64,000 nucleotides of DNA from Alligator mississippiensis (taxonomy: Eukaryota; Chordata; Crocodylia; Alligatoridae), in assembly GCF_030867095.1 (NCBI RefSeq), contig NC_081824.1, positions 238,168,719 to 238,232,718 on the forward strand. Reading direction: 5' to 3'. The translations under genes and the position numbers were made by a program. The notes under the pieces are model-generated. The model had not been told where the DNA came from. It made no database searches and saw only the letters and a list, made by a program, of their open reading frames with translations. Shown piece by piece: positions 1 to 12,749 of this stretch. The first letter of the stretch is position 1, and every line of letters starts with the position of its first letter.

Positions 1-479
1 TGAGTTGGCCTCTGATCAGGAGGAAGGCATGCCTTTCTCTGGAGTATTAGAGATTGGATATGGCTGGGTATGGGGTACAGGACAGGTTTGTATTTTTGGG
101 GCCGATACTTCTGACATGGTAAAGAGAACCTGTCAGGTGCCTGGTTGGTGTGTTGTGTTCACAGGGCCAAAATCATCTTGATTGACAGATTTGGGGCCTC
201 AGAAGTGTTTCCTCCAGGTCAGATCTCCAGGGCACTCAGGCATTTTCACCTATACTTCATCTAACTAGCTTCCTGCCTTTGCAGACATCTTGGAGTTTAT
301 GGTGCCTCTTATTTTGGGTGAAACTTAATGGCCTACAATATACACAAGCCCTATTTGTCCCTTCTGGCCTTAAACTCTTCGAAACTTGTTATCATGCTAT
401 GGTGCTGGCCAACTGTCAGCCACCCTGGTTAATTGCAGATGTTAAAAAAAACAAACAAAAAAAGCACTTTACTGGAAGC

Positions 480-930
480 AGCAGCACCATGAATGCCTTG
501 TGCCTCCTGAGGCTGGGGGGCACAACGACTGCCTGCAGGCGGTGGCCGCAGTGGTGTTGGCAGGGCGCGCGGGTGATGAGCGGCCGACCAGCAGTCGGCA
601 ACCACCCACAGACGCCACTGGCGGTGGCTGCCAGCAGTGATCAGTGACGGTCCGTAGATGCTGCCGGCAGCGAGGGCAGGGTGCGGGGTGGTGAGCAGGG
701 ACCGCCTGCAGGCGGCTGCAGTGGTGTTGGCAGGGGGAGGGTGGGTGGTAAGCGCTGACCAGCAGTCAGTGACCACCGGCAGTGGCAGCCAGCAGTGATC
801 AGCGACCGCCTGCAGACACTGCCGGCGGTGTGGGGATGGCGAGCAGCAACTGCCTACAGGCACCGGCACCAGCAACCAGTCTCAGGGGGTGCACATGCAC
901 CCATGTGCACCCCCTATGTGTCACCAATGA
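480..930. repeat. GC-rich internally repetitive element
   Basis: Words such as CCGCCTGCAGGCGG, CAGTGGTGTTGGCAGGG and GACCAGCAGTCAGTGACC recur every 60-110 bp. It ends GGTGCACATGCACCCATGTG. A related block is 52730-53030. Confidence 0.6.
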
Positions 931-963
931 ACAGCGCATTATTTTGACCCAGCTTTGCAGCAT

Positions 964-1078
964 CTGTATAGATTGGACACTTCAGTGTGGCTTTTTGGTG
1001 CTTTTATCTAAAGCTGAGTCAATCGGCTATTAGTTAAAAACGCCAAAAAAGCCTCACTAAAGTGCCCAAGCTATACAG
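964..1078. repeat. 115-bp foldback (MITE-like)
   Basis: The left arm CTGTATAGATTGGACACTTC pairs with the right arm ending GAAGTG-like AGTGCCCAAGCTATACAG. The arms run about 48 bp with few mismatches and a short loop. Confidence 0.75.
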
Positions 1079-1696
1079 ACATCAAGCAGGCCAGGTCCAA
1101 CTAATGCACTGCCTCCACTGGGCATGTCTTGGGCTTGGCACAGGGCTGTGAGGAGTTTAAAGTAAAGCACCATTTTTTGTTAATGTTTGCAAGCAGCTGA
1201 GGATTTATACATTGGTTTAAATAGCTCTGCTTTGCTTCACAAGTCCCAAGCTCCTTCTTCTAAGAGAATGGCATGTCTGGCCTACATGGGTATCTGGGAG
1301 GAGCACTAAGCACCCAGTTCAGAAGAGTGGGGCTAGGGGAAATACTGAAGTCTAAGGGCAGCAGCAGGTGTTGCCGGATATTGTATGCAAGTAGATGTCC
1401 CTACCCTTTGTCACACCAATAATGCTGCTTTATTGCAGCATTATATAGCTCTATGATGGGAGAATGCAGGCAGTCCAGAACTGCCCACATTCTCCAGTCA
1501 CCATGGGCTGGTGCTCTAGGAACTTGAGGGTCCCAATCCTGTGCACCCCAGGAATTTATGCACAAGATCTGGCCTCTCAAGCACCAGAAGCACCTACCTG
1601 GATTTTTCCACTTATAGAGACCCACCCTGGCTGGGATTTCTAGGGTTGCATCTTCACAAGCAAGGAAAGCCTGCATGTGTCCCAGTGTGGAGGGAT

Positions 1697-1884
1697 GGGA
1701 CCTAGGGAATCCCTGCTACCCATACCTCTGTGCCAGGACCTGCTCGGCCCTGTGCTTCTACACCAGGACATGTGTGGCCCTGTACCTCCACACTGGGACT
1801 GGTGTGGCCTCATACCTCCAGGCTGGGACTGGCATGGCTCCAATACCTCCGGGCTGGGACCTGCACCATATCCCATGCCTATTC
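1697..1884 (+). repeat. 30-bp tandem repeat, about five to six units
   Basis: From 1734 the units begin CAGGACCTGCTCGGCC, CAGGACATGTGTGGCC, TGGGACTGGTGTGGCC, TGGGACTGGCATGGCT and TGGGACCTGCACCATA at 30-31 bp steps. A longer partial unit precedes them. Related but irregular GGGACCT words continue to about 2230. Confidence 0.75.
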
Positions 1885-2451
1885 ATGCGTCACGCAGAGA
1901 AATGGGTTGGCACAGTCCTAGCAAGGAGGCGCAGGGTGGCATGGGACGCAGGGAATTCCCGACACCCCATGCCAGGACCTGCACTGACCTGTGCTTTTAC
2001 ATGAAGCATGGGAAAGTGTGGGACCTGGTGTAGGTCACAGTGAGGAGGCACGGAGCACTAGAAATTCCCCAGGTCCCTTTCCACCCTGTCCCTCCATGCC
2101 AGGACCTAGGTCAATATGCAGAGGCACAAGGCATTGCAGATCCCAATATGGAGACATGGGATGCTGGGATTCCCTGGGTCCTGCACTACCCCATGCCAGG
2201 CCTCACACCAACATATACCCCTGTGTAAGGCACAAGTCAGCTAGTACCTGGGTCCTGGCAACAAGATATGGGGCAAATATGCCATTTTCTCCCAGGGCCC
2301 ATACCTGACACAGGCCAATAGTAGACCTGTGTTTCACCCAATAGGTTGGATCCACTTCATTTTGCAACCTCTGTTTTTACTCTAGCAGTGCTATAGTCAC
2401 TCAGAGATATAAGTGCTGGGAGGTGCCTACCTGGGGTTCTTTAGTCCCTTC

Positions 2452-2520
2452 ACAGCATCTGATGAAGCAAGCTGTTGCTTACAAAAGCTCATGCATCTTA
2501 GATTTAGTTGGTCTATAAGA
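2452..2520 (+). repeat. ancient interspersed repeat fragment
   Basis: CAGCATCTGATGAAG followed by ACAAAAGCTCATGCATCTTA; the same hallmark occurs at about 24745-24800. Family not assigned. Confidence 0.45.
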
Positions 2521-2539
2521 TGAAAATCCACCTGCCTTC

Positions 2540-3960
2540 TACTTGACTTCAGACTACCTCTCCTTTAGCAAAGCCATTTTGACACACAACTTACCAGTCA
2601 GCCTTGCTGGTTGCCAGATGGCCATACTGCTATTGGGATATTGGCTTAGAATGGCTGACTGGTAAGTACAGCCTGACTTTTGAGTCCTCTGTTTTCTAGT
2701 GTTGCCCAGGACATTGGTGTTGACAGTGCACTGAGGCCTGCAGCAAATGTGGGGTGGATATTGGAACAGTTGAAGCACAACAAAGTACTTTTCCAGAATT
2801 TCTGAGAGGAGGTATCATTATCTTCATTTTTACAGAAGGGGAACAGAGGTACACAAAGATTAAAAACATCCATAACTTCTGGGCGATTTAGCATTGCATT
2901 GTACTTTATAAGGTCAAAACACAGCCTAGCAATTTAGGGACCCAGAAAATGCAGAATATGGTGAAGTGACATGTACCATCTAAGCATTACCTGTGTTATC
3001 CAGGAGTATCCTGGAATGGAGTCATATCTGCTTCCCTCCCCCAACACTTTGTAGTGCATTTAAACAACAGTAAATTGAAGAATTAGATGCAAACAGTGAT
3101 CTGCAGAAGCACTGGGCTATTATTATGTATAATATCATTTGCAATATAAGAACAAATAGAAATCAGTTTTCCTTCATACTTAAAGTTTCATTGTAGGATC
3201 TGGAAGTATGGTGAAATAGTAGCTATGTATGAGGTTGAGCTAAAAAGACTAGTTAAATACTGTTTATTTGGGAATGAGCTTCACAAATGATTGTTTTGTG
3301 GTATCATTAATGAGAAAATTCAAAGATTGTTGTGGGAAGAAAGGAACATAACCTGGTCCAGGGTGGTAGTATTAGCAACAACTATGGAGGCAGCAGTGAA
3401 AAAAAGAAGTATGAGGTATGCACTTGAATACAGGGATACACTGACTCAAGAGACAGTTGATAGGAGCAGTAGGCTCAGGCTTTGGATCAGTGTGGTATTT
3501 CTCCTGGCAAGAGGGTAATTTGCACTAGTTTGTAAATTTAAACTGTGCCAGTGTCATAAATGTCTCAAGGTAGGATACAGCTAGAAAGTACATCCAATGG
3601 CATCTTCAAGGTCAGGATGGTAGATCCCAAAATGGCATTTTACCTGCTGGGAGAGGAAGATGTAGTGAACATCTATATGTTACTTAGATTTTAAAGTGGG
3701 GGAAAACTATGACGTTATACAGTAATGGTAGATTTAAACCAGTAAGGATGAGACTAGATAAAGGGGATTTAGCTGTTGTGATCAATAACTATAATCTCCA
3801 GAGTTCAGAACAGGATTGAGTCTACTAGTGACTATGAGAGTTACTCTGCTCTGGAGAACCTGTCCAGGGGGGCTGTTTCTGTGGTTCTCCCTGTAAAATC
3901 TGAAAGGCAAAAGAAAGAATCTGCCATGCCTAATGATCTGGGGACAAAGGCAACATTTGT
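2540..3960. other. no recognised feature
   Basis: AT-rich sequence with only short chance frames. I see no exon, terminal repeat or LINE signature. Confidence 0.6.
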
Positions 3961-4301
3961 TAGTTCTAGTCATAGAGAAGTAGGCCTGGAAGGGACCTCC
4001 AGAGGTAATCTAATCCAGCCCCCTGCCTGAGGCAGGATCATCCCTATCCAAACCATCGCATATAAGCATAATCCAAACCTACATAAAACTACCATCAACC
4101 CTGCTACAGCATAGACCTAACATCCTAACCTGCCACAGGTAAAGCAGGGGAACCACAGCAGCCAGTGTCCTGCTCAGTGGTTCTGAGCTTCTATAAAATG
4201 TCATCAATACCTGCTCAAGAGATTCTGGGTAGACAGCCGCACCCCACACTACAGAGGAAGGCAAAACCCCCACAGTCCATAGCAATCTGATCAATCTAGA
4301 T

Positions 4302-7300
4302 CAGCAGTTCCCAAACTCTGACAGATAGTGTACCACCAATTTAAAACGATACAGCCTTACGTACCACCAGCAATTTTTTCATATACTCAGGTAACAGACT
4401 ATGTATTAAAACAACATCAAAACCTTTAGTAATGATAAAACATTGTTTTATCAGTTATGGTAGCCATATAAAACAATTGGAAATTGGAAAAAAGACTGAA
4501 TTTACCTGTCCAGAGATGCTTTTGGGGGTGTCTTTAGTGGGAGGGGTGAGCTTGCTTGACAGAGCACAGTATTTGGATGTTTGGTGAAATCTTGATTAAT
4601 TTGTCTGAGGTCTGGTTCTACATTTAGCTTTGTCCTGCATTTGCTTTTAATGGCAATCATAGCAGAAAATCCAATTTCACACAGATATGTTGTGCAGAAG
4701 GGAATAAAAAAAATGTCAATGCCCTGTTTGAAATTTGGGGAATAATCCTCTCTTCTCCTGAGCCAAAAGTCATCAAGATGCATTCTTCTGAACTCTAGCT
4801 GAAGCTCACCGTCACATGAAACTTCTATTAGCTGCTCCCTTTCCTCATCTGAGAAGTTGGGCAAACAGTTTTCTTCAAGTGAAAATGGGTTTCTGATCCA
4901 GTTTTCTTTTGTTACATCTTCAGAGGAATAGTCGCTGAAATTTGACATCGGACCAAGGCAGTGCTCTTTAATGTCAGCGATCAGGTCAGGGTGACGTTTG
5001 AGTTCATTTTTAGTGAGAAAACCATCTAATGTTGGAACTGCTTGACAATTACAATTCTCTAGTTCTAGAATAATAAACTGAAGTTTTTTAACAAATGCTC
5101 TTGTTTTGACATAAACGTTAAAGGGGTTTGTTTTCAGGCCTTGTAGACTAGCATTCAGTTCATTAAGACATGTAAATATGTCTGCCAAATAGGCAAGCCT
5201 TGCCAACCACACCTCATCCATAAAAAGGTCAGAAAACTCAAAATTAAAGTCACTGAAAAAAATCTGCAACTCAGAATGGAGTTCAAACAGATGGGTCAAC
5301 ACCTTTCCATGAGAGAGCCATCTCACTTTGGTATGGAGAAGGTTTTCATGCTCATTCCCCATTTCATTGCATAGAAGAGGAAACAATTGTGAATTGAGTG
5401 GCCTTGCTTTGACAAAGTTGGCCACCTTTACTGCCTGATCTAAAATGACCTTAAGATTGGCAGGTATTGTCTTGGCTGCTAGAGCCTCACGTTGTATACT
5501 GCAGTGCATGAATTTGGCAGCCAGTGCAACTTCTCTTACTTTTGACAGAACACCTCCTGACTTGCCAGTCATGGCTCATGCCTCATCAGTGCATACACCA
5601 ATACAATTTTGCCACTGTAATCCATTATCGGTTATGAAGTTATCCAGTTTCTTGAAAATCTGTTCTGCTGTTGTACGACTTGACAGAGCTTCACAAAACA
5701 AAAAATCGTCCTTAATTGCCATATCTGCTTCAAACCTTACATATGCAAGAAGTTGAGCAAAATTAGCCATATCTGTACTTTCATCTGATTGCAATGACCA
5801 GTACTTACTTTTCTTGAGGCTTTCAATTAGTTTTTCTTTCACTTGATAAGTCATATCTTCAACTCTTCTTGATACTGTGTTGTTTGACATAGGAACATCA
5901 TCCAGCTGTTTTGCAAATGTCTCTCCAAAAATAGATTAAACGATGTCTTTTGCAGCAGGAAGCATGAGAGTCTCACCTTAAACTTACTTTATATGATGCT
6001 TCCAAAGCCCTTACATTAACACCACGTAGAGTGGTGATTGTTTTTTTTTACTGTCTCGGACCTGGCTGAGTTTTCTTTTTAAAAAAATCAAGAGGTTTGT
6101 CTTTAAAAGAGTTATGCTTTGTATGAAGATGCCACTGAATAAGTGAAGGTTTCATGCAATGGTTTGACAGGAGTTCATAGCAAATCATGCACTGAGGTAT
6201 TGGTTCACTTTCTTCAGCACTCCAGGTAAATCCAAATTACAAATAGCTGGGATCATACCTGGGTAATCTTGTGCTTACCAAGTGTTGCAGCAGCCAGGCA
6301 TCTTTTAAAAATGCCAGTGGCCTTCTTACTTAATCCAACAATGTGAGCTGTACTACTTTCTGGTAATTCAGCAGCTTCTTCAAGGTCCAACTCTCTTAAT
6401 TCCTCAGAGGTCCCCTTTGTTTCAGTGTGCTTTCTCTTCAGAGAAGTTGAAGTCAGCCACCTTTCCATTGCAGATGATTCTACACATAGGGGTGCAAGTG
6501 CTGGCATATTTATGTGTATCCTCATAGGTGGAAGAAAATATTATTTGGGGGGGGCTGAGTAAAACTTAAGCTTAAAAGATACTGTTACTGTGCTACTACA
6601 CAGACACTGCCTAGCAGGTAAGCGAAGGGGTGGGGGGACAGATCAAGGCCCCCATGGTGAGGGAGGGGGTAGGGCAGAAGCTGGGGCCCCCAGGGCTGGT
6701 TGTGGGATGGTTGGAACCCAGGCAGCTTGTCCAGGGGCATGGGGGGCTCCCATGGCTTTGGCATGTGCCCCCTAGATTTGCCTACAGGTGTGTAAAGTTG
6801 ACCTGAATTTAAAAAATTGATTGTGATTAATTGTGCAATTAAAAAACTTAGTTGCAATTAATTACAATTTTAATCACAGCTAAAATGCAAAATGATGCAC
6901 AGAAAAACTCAATATTAAACAGGTACTTTGTATGGTTGGGGGGTGGGGATTGTGTGTGTAATTTATGAAGGAATGGGGGCTGCAGGTGTGTGTGTGGGGT
7001 TTGGAGCCTCAGGAGCAGGGGAACCCTGCTTGCTCTGGCAGGATGCAGGGTATTGGGGGTCAGGAGTGAGAGACAGCAGCAGGGCTGGGGGGGCTGTGAG
7101 TTGAGAGTCACACACACGCACGCACGCAAGCGCGCACAGCACCCAGCAGGTAAGCCTGTGGAGGGGTGAGGAGAGGGGCAGATCAAGGCCTTCACAGTGA
7201 GGGAAGAAGTGGAGCAAGAGCAGGGGTGGGGGTGAATGGGATCCTGGCACAGGTGATGTGTAGTGGGGGCACATGCCCCCCTGAGATTGGCCCTCACTGG

Positions 7301-7902
7301 CTGGGGAGTGGAGATGCCAAGAGATGTACCGGCAGCACTTCTGGTTTTGCCGATCAGATGCTGGGGGACCCCTCCCTTTCCTGCTCTGCAATTGGCTGCT
7401 AGTGCCCCCCCAGACTCGAGGCACCAGTAGCCCATTGTGTGAGGTGGCGGTAGTGGGGCAGCTGCAGCAGCAACAAGCAGTATGGTGCAGAGCCCAGCAC
7501 AGAGTGGCAGCCCACCTCTGCCCCACGCACAGATCCAAGGGGCACATGCCTCACGTGCCTCCCTGGGATGCATGCAATGGCAGGGAGCCCCACTCCACAC
7601 CCTTGGATGAACCACCTGGGCTCTGACCATCCCACCACCCACCCTGGAGCCCCATTCACTCCAGCCCCTGCCTCTGCTTCTCTACCTCCCTCACCATGAG
7701 GGCCTTGATCTGCCCCCTCTTTCCCCTAACACATTTACCTGCTGGGTGCTGCTGCACACATGGTGCTGTGTTCCTGGCTGTGTGTAGCAGGCTGCTGCTG
7801 GGCTCTGGGTGTGTACAGTCCCTCCCCCCAGCCTTCCACATACCACTTTCAGGTCATCTGTGTACCACTGGTGGTACGCCTACCACAGGTTGGGAACTGC
7901 TA
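4302..7902 (-). mobile_element. autonomous-type hAT transposon (BED/ZBED5-SCAND3-like), decayed
   Basis: The ends are CAGCAGTTCCCAA at the left and the reverse of TAGCAGTTCCCAA at the right. The flanks share TCTAGATC (4295-4302 and 7904-7911), the 8-bp target duplication expected for hAT. The transposase lies at 4502-6525 on the minus strand. The 5' part (6530-7860) is GC-rich and holds three copies of an internal module also found in other hAT families (6614, 7145 and, inverted, 7745), plus AT-rich GATTAATTG repeats at about 6790-6890 that may be a further nested element. Confidence 0.85.
4502..6525 (-). pseudogene. hAT transposase with BED zinc finger
   Basis: The N-terminal piece is 6525-6253 (ERWLTSTSLKRKH). 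A BED finger remnant follows at about 6240-6060 (CMICYELLSNHCMKPSLIQW and then HLHTKH). The catalytic part is 5890-5579 (WSLQSDESTDMANFAQLLAY, GVCTDEA). After a TGA at 5576-5578 it continues 5575-4502 (AMTGKSGG, KVRWLSHGKVLTHLFELHSE, CEIGFSAMIAIKSKCRTKLN). The family gave rise to the host genes ZBED5, SCAND3, FAM200A and EPM2AIP1. The BED region has several frame breaks, so this copy is not functional. The 356-residue C-terminal frame is open. Confidence 0.85.
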
Positions 7903-8548
7903 GTCTAGATCATCCCCAACCAGTGGCTGTCCACCTTTCTGAACACCTCCAGTGATGGACAGTCCACAGCTTCCCTAGGCAGTCTTGTATTACACTGCAC
8001 CACTATTCTCAGTCAAGATGTTTTTCTGATCCCATCTAAATTACTTTGCTACAACTTCGAGTCATTGCTCCACATCATCTTCTCTTCAGGAGGAGAGACA
8101 AGTTGCTTTCCCTCTACTTTATGGCAGCCCTTCAAGTATTTGAAGACTGCTACCATGTCCCCTCTTAAGTGCCTTTTCCTCAAGCTGAGTATGTCTAGCT
8201 CCTTCAGCCTCTCCTCGTATGACTTGCTTTCCAAGCCCTTTATCATCTTTGTTGCCCACCTCTGGACCCTCTCTAACTTCTCCACATCCTTTTTAAAATG
8301 TAGAACCCACCAGTGCAACCAGTATTCCAAGTGAGGCCTAACCATTGCTGAGTTGAGGAGTGCCATCATCTCCTGTGTCTTGTACCTAATGCTTCTATTG
8401 ACACAGCCCAAAACTACATTTGCCTCTTGTACAGCTGCATCATACTGCAGACTCCTATTGTGTCTGTGGTCTACCAAGACTCTCATGTCACTTTTCATGG
8501 TGCTGTCATCCAGCCAGGTGTCACTCATTTTGTATTTGTGTTTTTTAT

Positions 8549-9717
8549 AAAGGTGCACCAATAGAGATTTTTGGGGCCGATACCGATAGTTGATATGTAA
8601 GGAGGCATATTGGCCGATACCAATCTGATTTCCAATACAGCTGCCTCCAGCTGGTAAGTCAGGTGTGGTGGAAGGGGAGGGGGGAGGGAAAGGACATGGT
8701 GGGGCAGATCAATGCCCCCCATGGTGAGGGAGGGGGCAGGGGCAGGCGCTGCTCAGGCGGGGTGGGGGGGCAGAGCTGTGGCTCATGGGGGTGTGTGAGG
8801 GAGGCAGCTCCCAACACTACTTGCACCCCAGGAGGGCACAGGGGGGCATGTGCCCCCCAGATCTGCATGGGGCGGGGCAGGCTGCAGCTGGGGCTGCGCA
8901 GGCCTCTTCCTGGAGAGGGCACCAAAGGCACTGGGAGGATGGTGCATCCATCCCAAATTTTGCTGCTGCTCTGCTGCCAGTGCTGCTGCCACCAGCTGCC
9001 TGGTGCATCCCCAGCTCAATGCCCCGCCTCCACACACGCATCAGGAAGGGCCAGGGCTGTGCTGGGCAGCTGGTGGCAGCAATGAAATTTGGGATGGATG
9101 CAGCATCCTCCCAGTGCCTCTGGTGCCCTCTCCAAGAAGAGCCCCGCTCCATGCAGATATGGGGGGTACACGCCCCTTGTGCCCTCCTGGGGTGCAAGCA
9201 GTGCTGGGAGCTGCCTCCCCCATGAGCCACAGCTCTGCCCCCCCCACTGAGATGAGCTCCAAGCCCAGCCCCCACTGAGAAGAGCCCCACACAGCCCCAG
9301 TTGCAGCCTGCCCTGCCCTGCCCCACCCCGTGTGGATCCGGGGGGCACACGCCCGCCCCCCCCAACCTCCTGGGGTGCAAGCAGTGGTGGGAGCTGCCTC
9401 CTCTCTATGAGTTGTGGCTATGCCCTCCCCCATCCACCTGAGCAGCACCTGCCGCTGCCCCCTTCCTCACCATGGGGAGTGTTGGTCTGCCCCCATCCAT
9501 GCCCCTTCCCTTCCACCACACCAGACTTACCAGCTGGAGGCAGCTGTCCACACTGGTGGCTCTGCTCCTTACTGCCTGAGCGCTGCGCTGTAGCTTTGCA
9601 CAGCTTGGGTGTTTATCAGCCAAATTATCGGCTGCATCAGGCAGATAACCTATACAGCCAGTTTTCTTTATACCAGTACTGATCTGATATTGGACCGATG
9701 TATCGGTGCACCTCTAG
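8549..9717. mobile_element. non-autonomous hAT element, GGTGCACC ends
   Basis: The left end is AAAGGTGCACCAATAG and the right end the reverse of CTAGAGGTGCACCGATA. Both flanks carry TTTTTTAT (8541-8548, 9718-9725), an exact 8-bp duplication. Subterminal GATACCGATA-type repeats enclose a GC-rich middle that is itself arranged as long inverted repeats. It has no transposase and is inserted in the CR1 at 3966-10200. Confidence 0.9.
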
Positions 9718-10922
9718 TTTTTTATTTTTCCTCCTGAAGTGTAGCACCTTGCATTTGTCCACATTGATCTTCATCCTGTTAGCTCCAGCCCAGCTTTCCA
9801 GTCTGCCAAGATCCTTTGAATTGTGCTCACATCCTCCATGTTCACACTCCTTCCCAGTTTCATGTTAACAAACTTGCTCAAGAAGCTTTTTATGCCAGCA
9901 CCTAAATTGTTAAGAAACACATTGAACAGCACCAGGCCCAGAACAGACCCCTGTGGCACTCTGCTTGAAATTTCTTGCTGTTTTGACAAGGCCCTTTGCT
10001 TGCAACTGTCAAACCAGTTATCTATCTACCTTTTTGTAGTTTTATCTAGCCCACATTTCTCCAATTTATGAGATTGTCATATGGGACTTTGTCAAAAGTC
10101 ATACTGAAGTCTGGATACACTATATTCACACCATTTCCCTATCCACCCAAGTAGTTACTTTGTCAAAGATCAGGCTTGTTACAAGAACTTAAACTGAACT
10201 GGGAGGAAATATTTGGGTTAGTGTCTAACAAAACACCAGTCCTCCAGTAAATCCTCATTGCAGGACTTACCCAGCCATTAAGGAACCTCAGAGGTGTTAA
10301 TGGCCAGTTCATATGCAGAATAAGAACGAAGGTTGGAATCAGCATTTAGACGTTGGTTATGTCAGATGTGGAGCAGCAGATGGGATTGAAGGATTGTAAA
10401 AAAATATCACCTTAAGCACTCACAGTGACTTACACTACTGCAATAGATTGCTGTTTGGAAGGTCAACACATCACATTTTCCAGGTAGAGATGATCAGGGC
10501 AATTTGAAAAGACCCCAGGACCTTAGAATGCAATCAAACTCTGAGAACAGGCCTGAAACAACTCTTGCAAAAGGAGACACCTCTTTCCACTCTTGTGGGG
10601 AAAAGACAGATTTCCAGGAGTTTCAAAAGCTGCTCAGGTCCTTGGAACTCCATGTTGCAAACTAAGCATTGTATTGTAACATTTCATTGTGAGAACAGAG
10701 GGAGTGTCTGAGAACAACCCAACAGGACATATCTCCCAGTCACCACTGCCTGATGTGTAGGGTTTTATCCAGTTAGAAAAAATGCCTAGCTCTTATAGTC
10801 AAACTCCATCCTTGCTGCAATGGGGAGTTACCATTTTGATAGATCATAAACACTTAAGTGAAAAGTGAATAGGCTGGGGTGGCTGTGGTAGTAGCCCAGC
10901 TACAGCTGTGGGTATGGATCAC

Positions 10923-11947
10923 TAGGCCTGTGCGAAGTGGCTAGTATTTGCTTCGGATTCAACAGAGAGTGATTCAATTCAGTGATTCGAATCATTGTCC
11001 CAAATCGATTTGGCTGAATCTGATTTGGAGATTCGGCTCCTGCCGAATCTCTGAATCCCCCTGCCTGCTCTCCCAGCCCTGGCAATGGCTGCTCCACCTG
11101 CCCCAGCTCCCGGCACATGGGAAAAAAAAGCCCCAACTCACTGGGTGCTGCTGGGCAGGGGGCAATCCCTGCTGCCCCACACTGCCCCATGCTGTGTGGG
11201 GGGCTCTGCATGAGCCCTCTGACCCCTCCCCCCCCTGCTGTCCCAACCCCCCCACGGCTGTCCTGCCCGTCGTGCCTCTGGCCCTTTAAGAAAAAAAAAA
11301 GAGAAAAACCCCCGGACTCACTGTTCCTGTCAGATGGGGGGGCGACCCCTGCTGCCCTGCACTTCATGGGGGGCTCTTCCATGAGCCCCCTGAAGCCCCA
11401 AGGCCGCTGCAGGACCCAGTGAGTCCCGGGGCTTTTCTCAGTTTTTTTTTTTAAAGGGCTGGAGCAGGGGTGGGTGGGGCAGCCTGGGGAGGAATAGTGG
11501 GGGGTCAGGGGAGCTCGTGGCAGAGCCCCTCATGCAGTGGGGGGCAGCAGGGATTGCCCCCTCACCTGGCAGCACCCAGTGAGTGGGGACTTTTTTTTAA
11601 AGCCCCGGGAGCTGGGGCAGGCAGGGCAGCCAGGGAGGGGGGAGAGGGGGGGCTGGCGGGCAGGGGCTGGGGGCTGGCAGGGTCCCCCAAGGTCCCTTCC
11701 TCCTCCTACAGCCCCCCCCTCCCCTGGCCCCTACTTACTAGCTCCAAGTCCAGCTGCAGCTTCTTTCAGTCCACCGGGGACTGTCCAAATCATCAAAGCT
11801 CTCCAAATCTTCCAAAGATTCAGAGAGCTTTGAATTGATTTGGACCTTTTAATTGGTCCCGATTGGATTCAGATTTGAAGATTTGGCCACTGAATTGGCC
11901 GAATCTTCTCTGAATCGAATCATCACCCAAAGCTTCACCCAGCCCTA
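10923..11947. mobile_element. non-autonomous hAT element, TAGGCCTGTGC ends
   Basis: The ends are TAGGCCTGTGCGAAG and CTTCACCCAGCCCTA. The flanks are TGGATCAC and TTGATCAC (7 of 8). Subterminal repeats are rich in GATTCG and AATCTC; the middle is GC-rich. Same family as 18143-18647. Confidence 0.88.
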
Positions 11948-12749
11948 TTGATCACCAGTAGCACATCAACACATCAGCCCAAATCCTACCAATCAAATGC
12001 CACTACCAGAGCACTCTAGTATTATGGTGTGTCTAGGCTCCATGCCCCAACACCATCTCTTTTTATTTCACTTACCACTGTGAACCCACCTGCCTATTCC
12101 CATTCCCCACATTTCTCACCCAAGCTCCCAGTCCTCCCCTTTCCTCTTCAGTCACGGGTCCCCTCATTCCTTGTCCCATTCTCTTTCCTGCCCTAGGTCC
12201 AGTTCTTGTTCTGTTTGCAGTTGGCTTAGGCAGCTTCCTCCCCCATACTGCAAAGTCAGAGTACTGGAGACCTCAGGACAGCCACTCTGCTTCCAGTTCT
12301 GATGCCTGGCCTTAACCCCTCCCATAGCTGCAAGAGCAAGGAGAAAGGCCTGCTCAGTCTTTCAAGGTTTTAGCTCCCAAAGCTTTAACAAGCCTCAAGT
12401 AAGCATGTATGGATGTACAATTTTTCAAGATCATCAAAATTCAGAAGGATGGCAACAGGTGTATTTCTGACACTAAGACCATCTTTGTAAGGACTGGGTT
12501 GTAGGTAGTCTGGCCTAGTGGTTGGACCCATCACAACATCTGAGGTTAGGAAGGAAGTTTATTCCATGGTCTGATTGGTATGGACAGTGGGGGTTTCTAC
12601 TTTCCTCTGTAGTAGGGGGTCACAGCCCTCTTCTTTGGGTCCCTTGAGCATATTTTAACCCTTGCAGCAGCACCAGGGCATGTGCCACCATTGTCCCCCT
12701 GCTTTATCTGTAACAGGTTAGGGTGCTGTGCCTTGTGGTTGTGACAGGG

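Larger units (their letters stand above)
3966..10200 (-). mobile_element. CR1 LINE 3' portion, split by two hAT insertions
   Basis: The CR1 parts are 3966-4301, 7903-8548 and 9718-about 10200. Read on the minus strand they give the RT region (GSVLGLVLFNVFLN), KCKVLHF-type sequence, RPHLEYW and KDVEKLERVQRWATKMIKG. The typical CR1 3' tail (CTGGAAGGGACCTCCAGAGG in the plus sequence) follows at 3985-4010. It is 5' truncated, as most CR1s are. The insertions lie at 4302-7902 and 8549-9717. Confidence 0.85.

Noticed and set aside
8817-9448. Overlapping 110-190-codon frames on both strands
   Set aside because: They are interior GC-rich sequence of the hAT element 8549-9717, organised as inverted repeats.
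12509-12530. tRNA-like A box TGGCCTAGTGG
   Set aside because: No B box follows at the right distance, and the region leads into a CR1 3' UTR.
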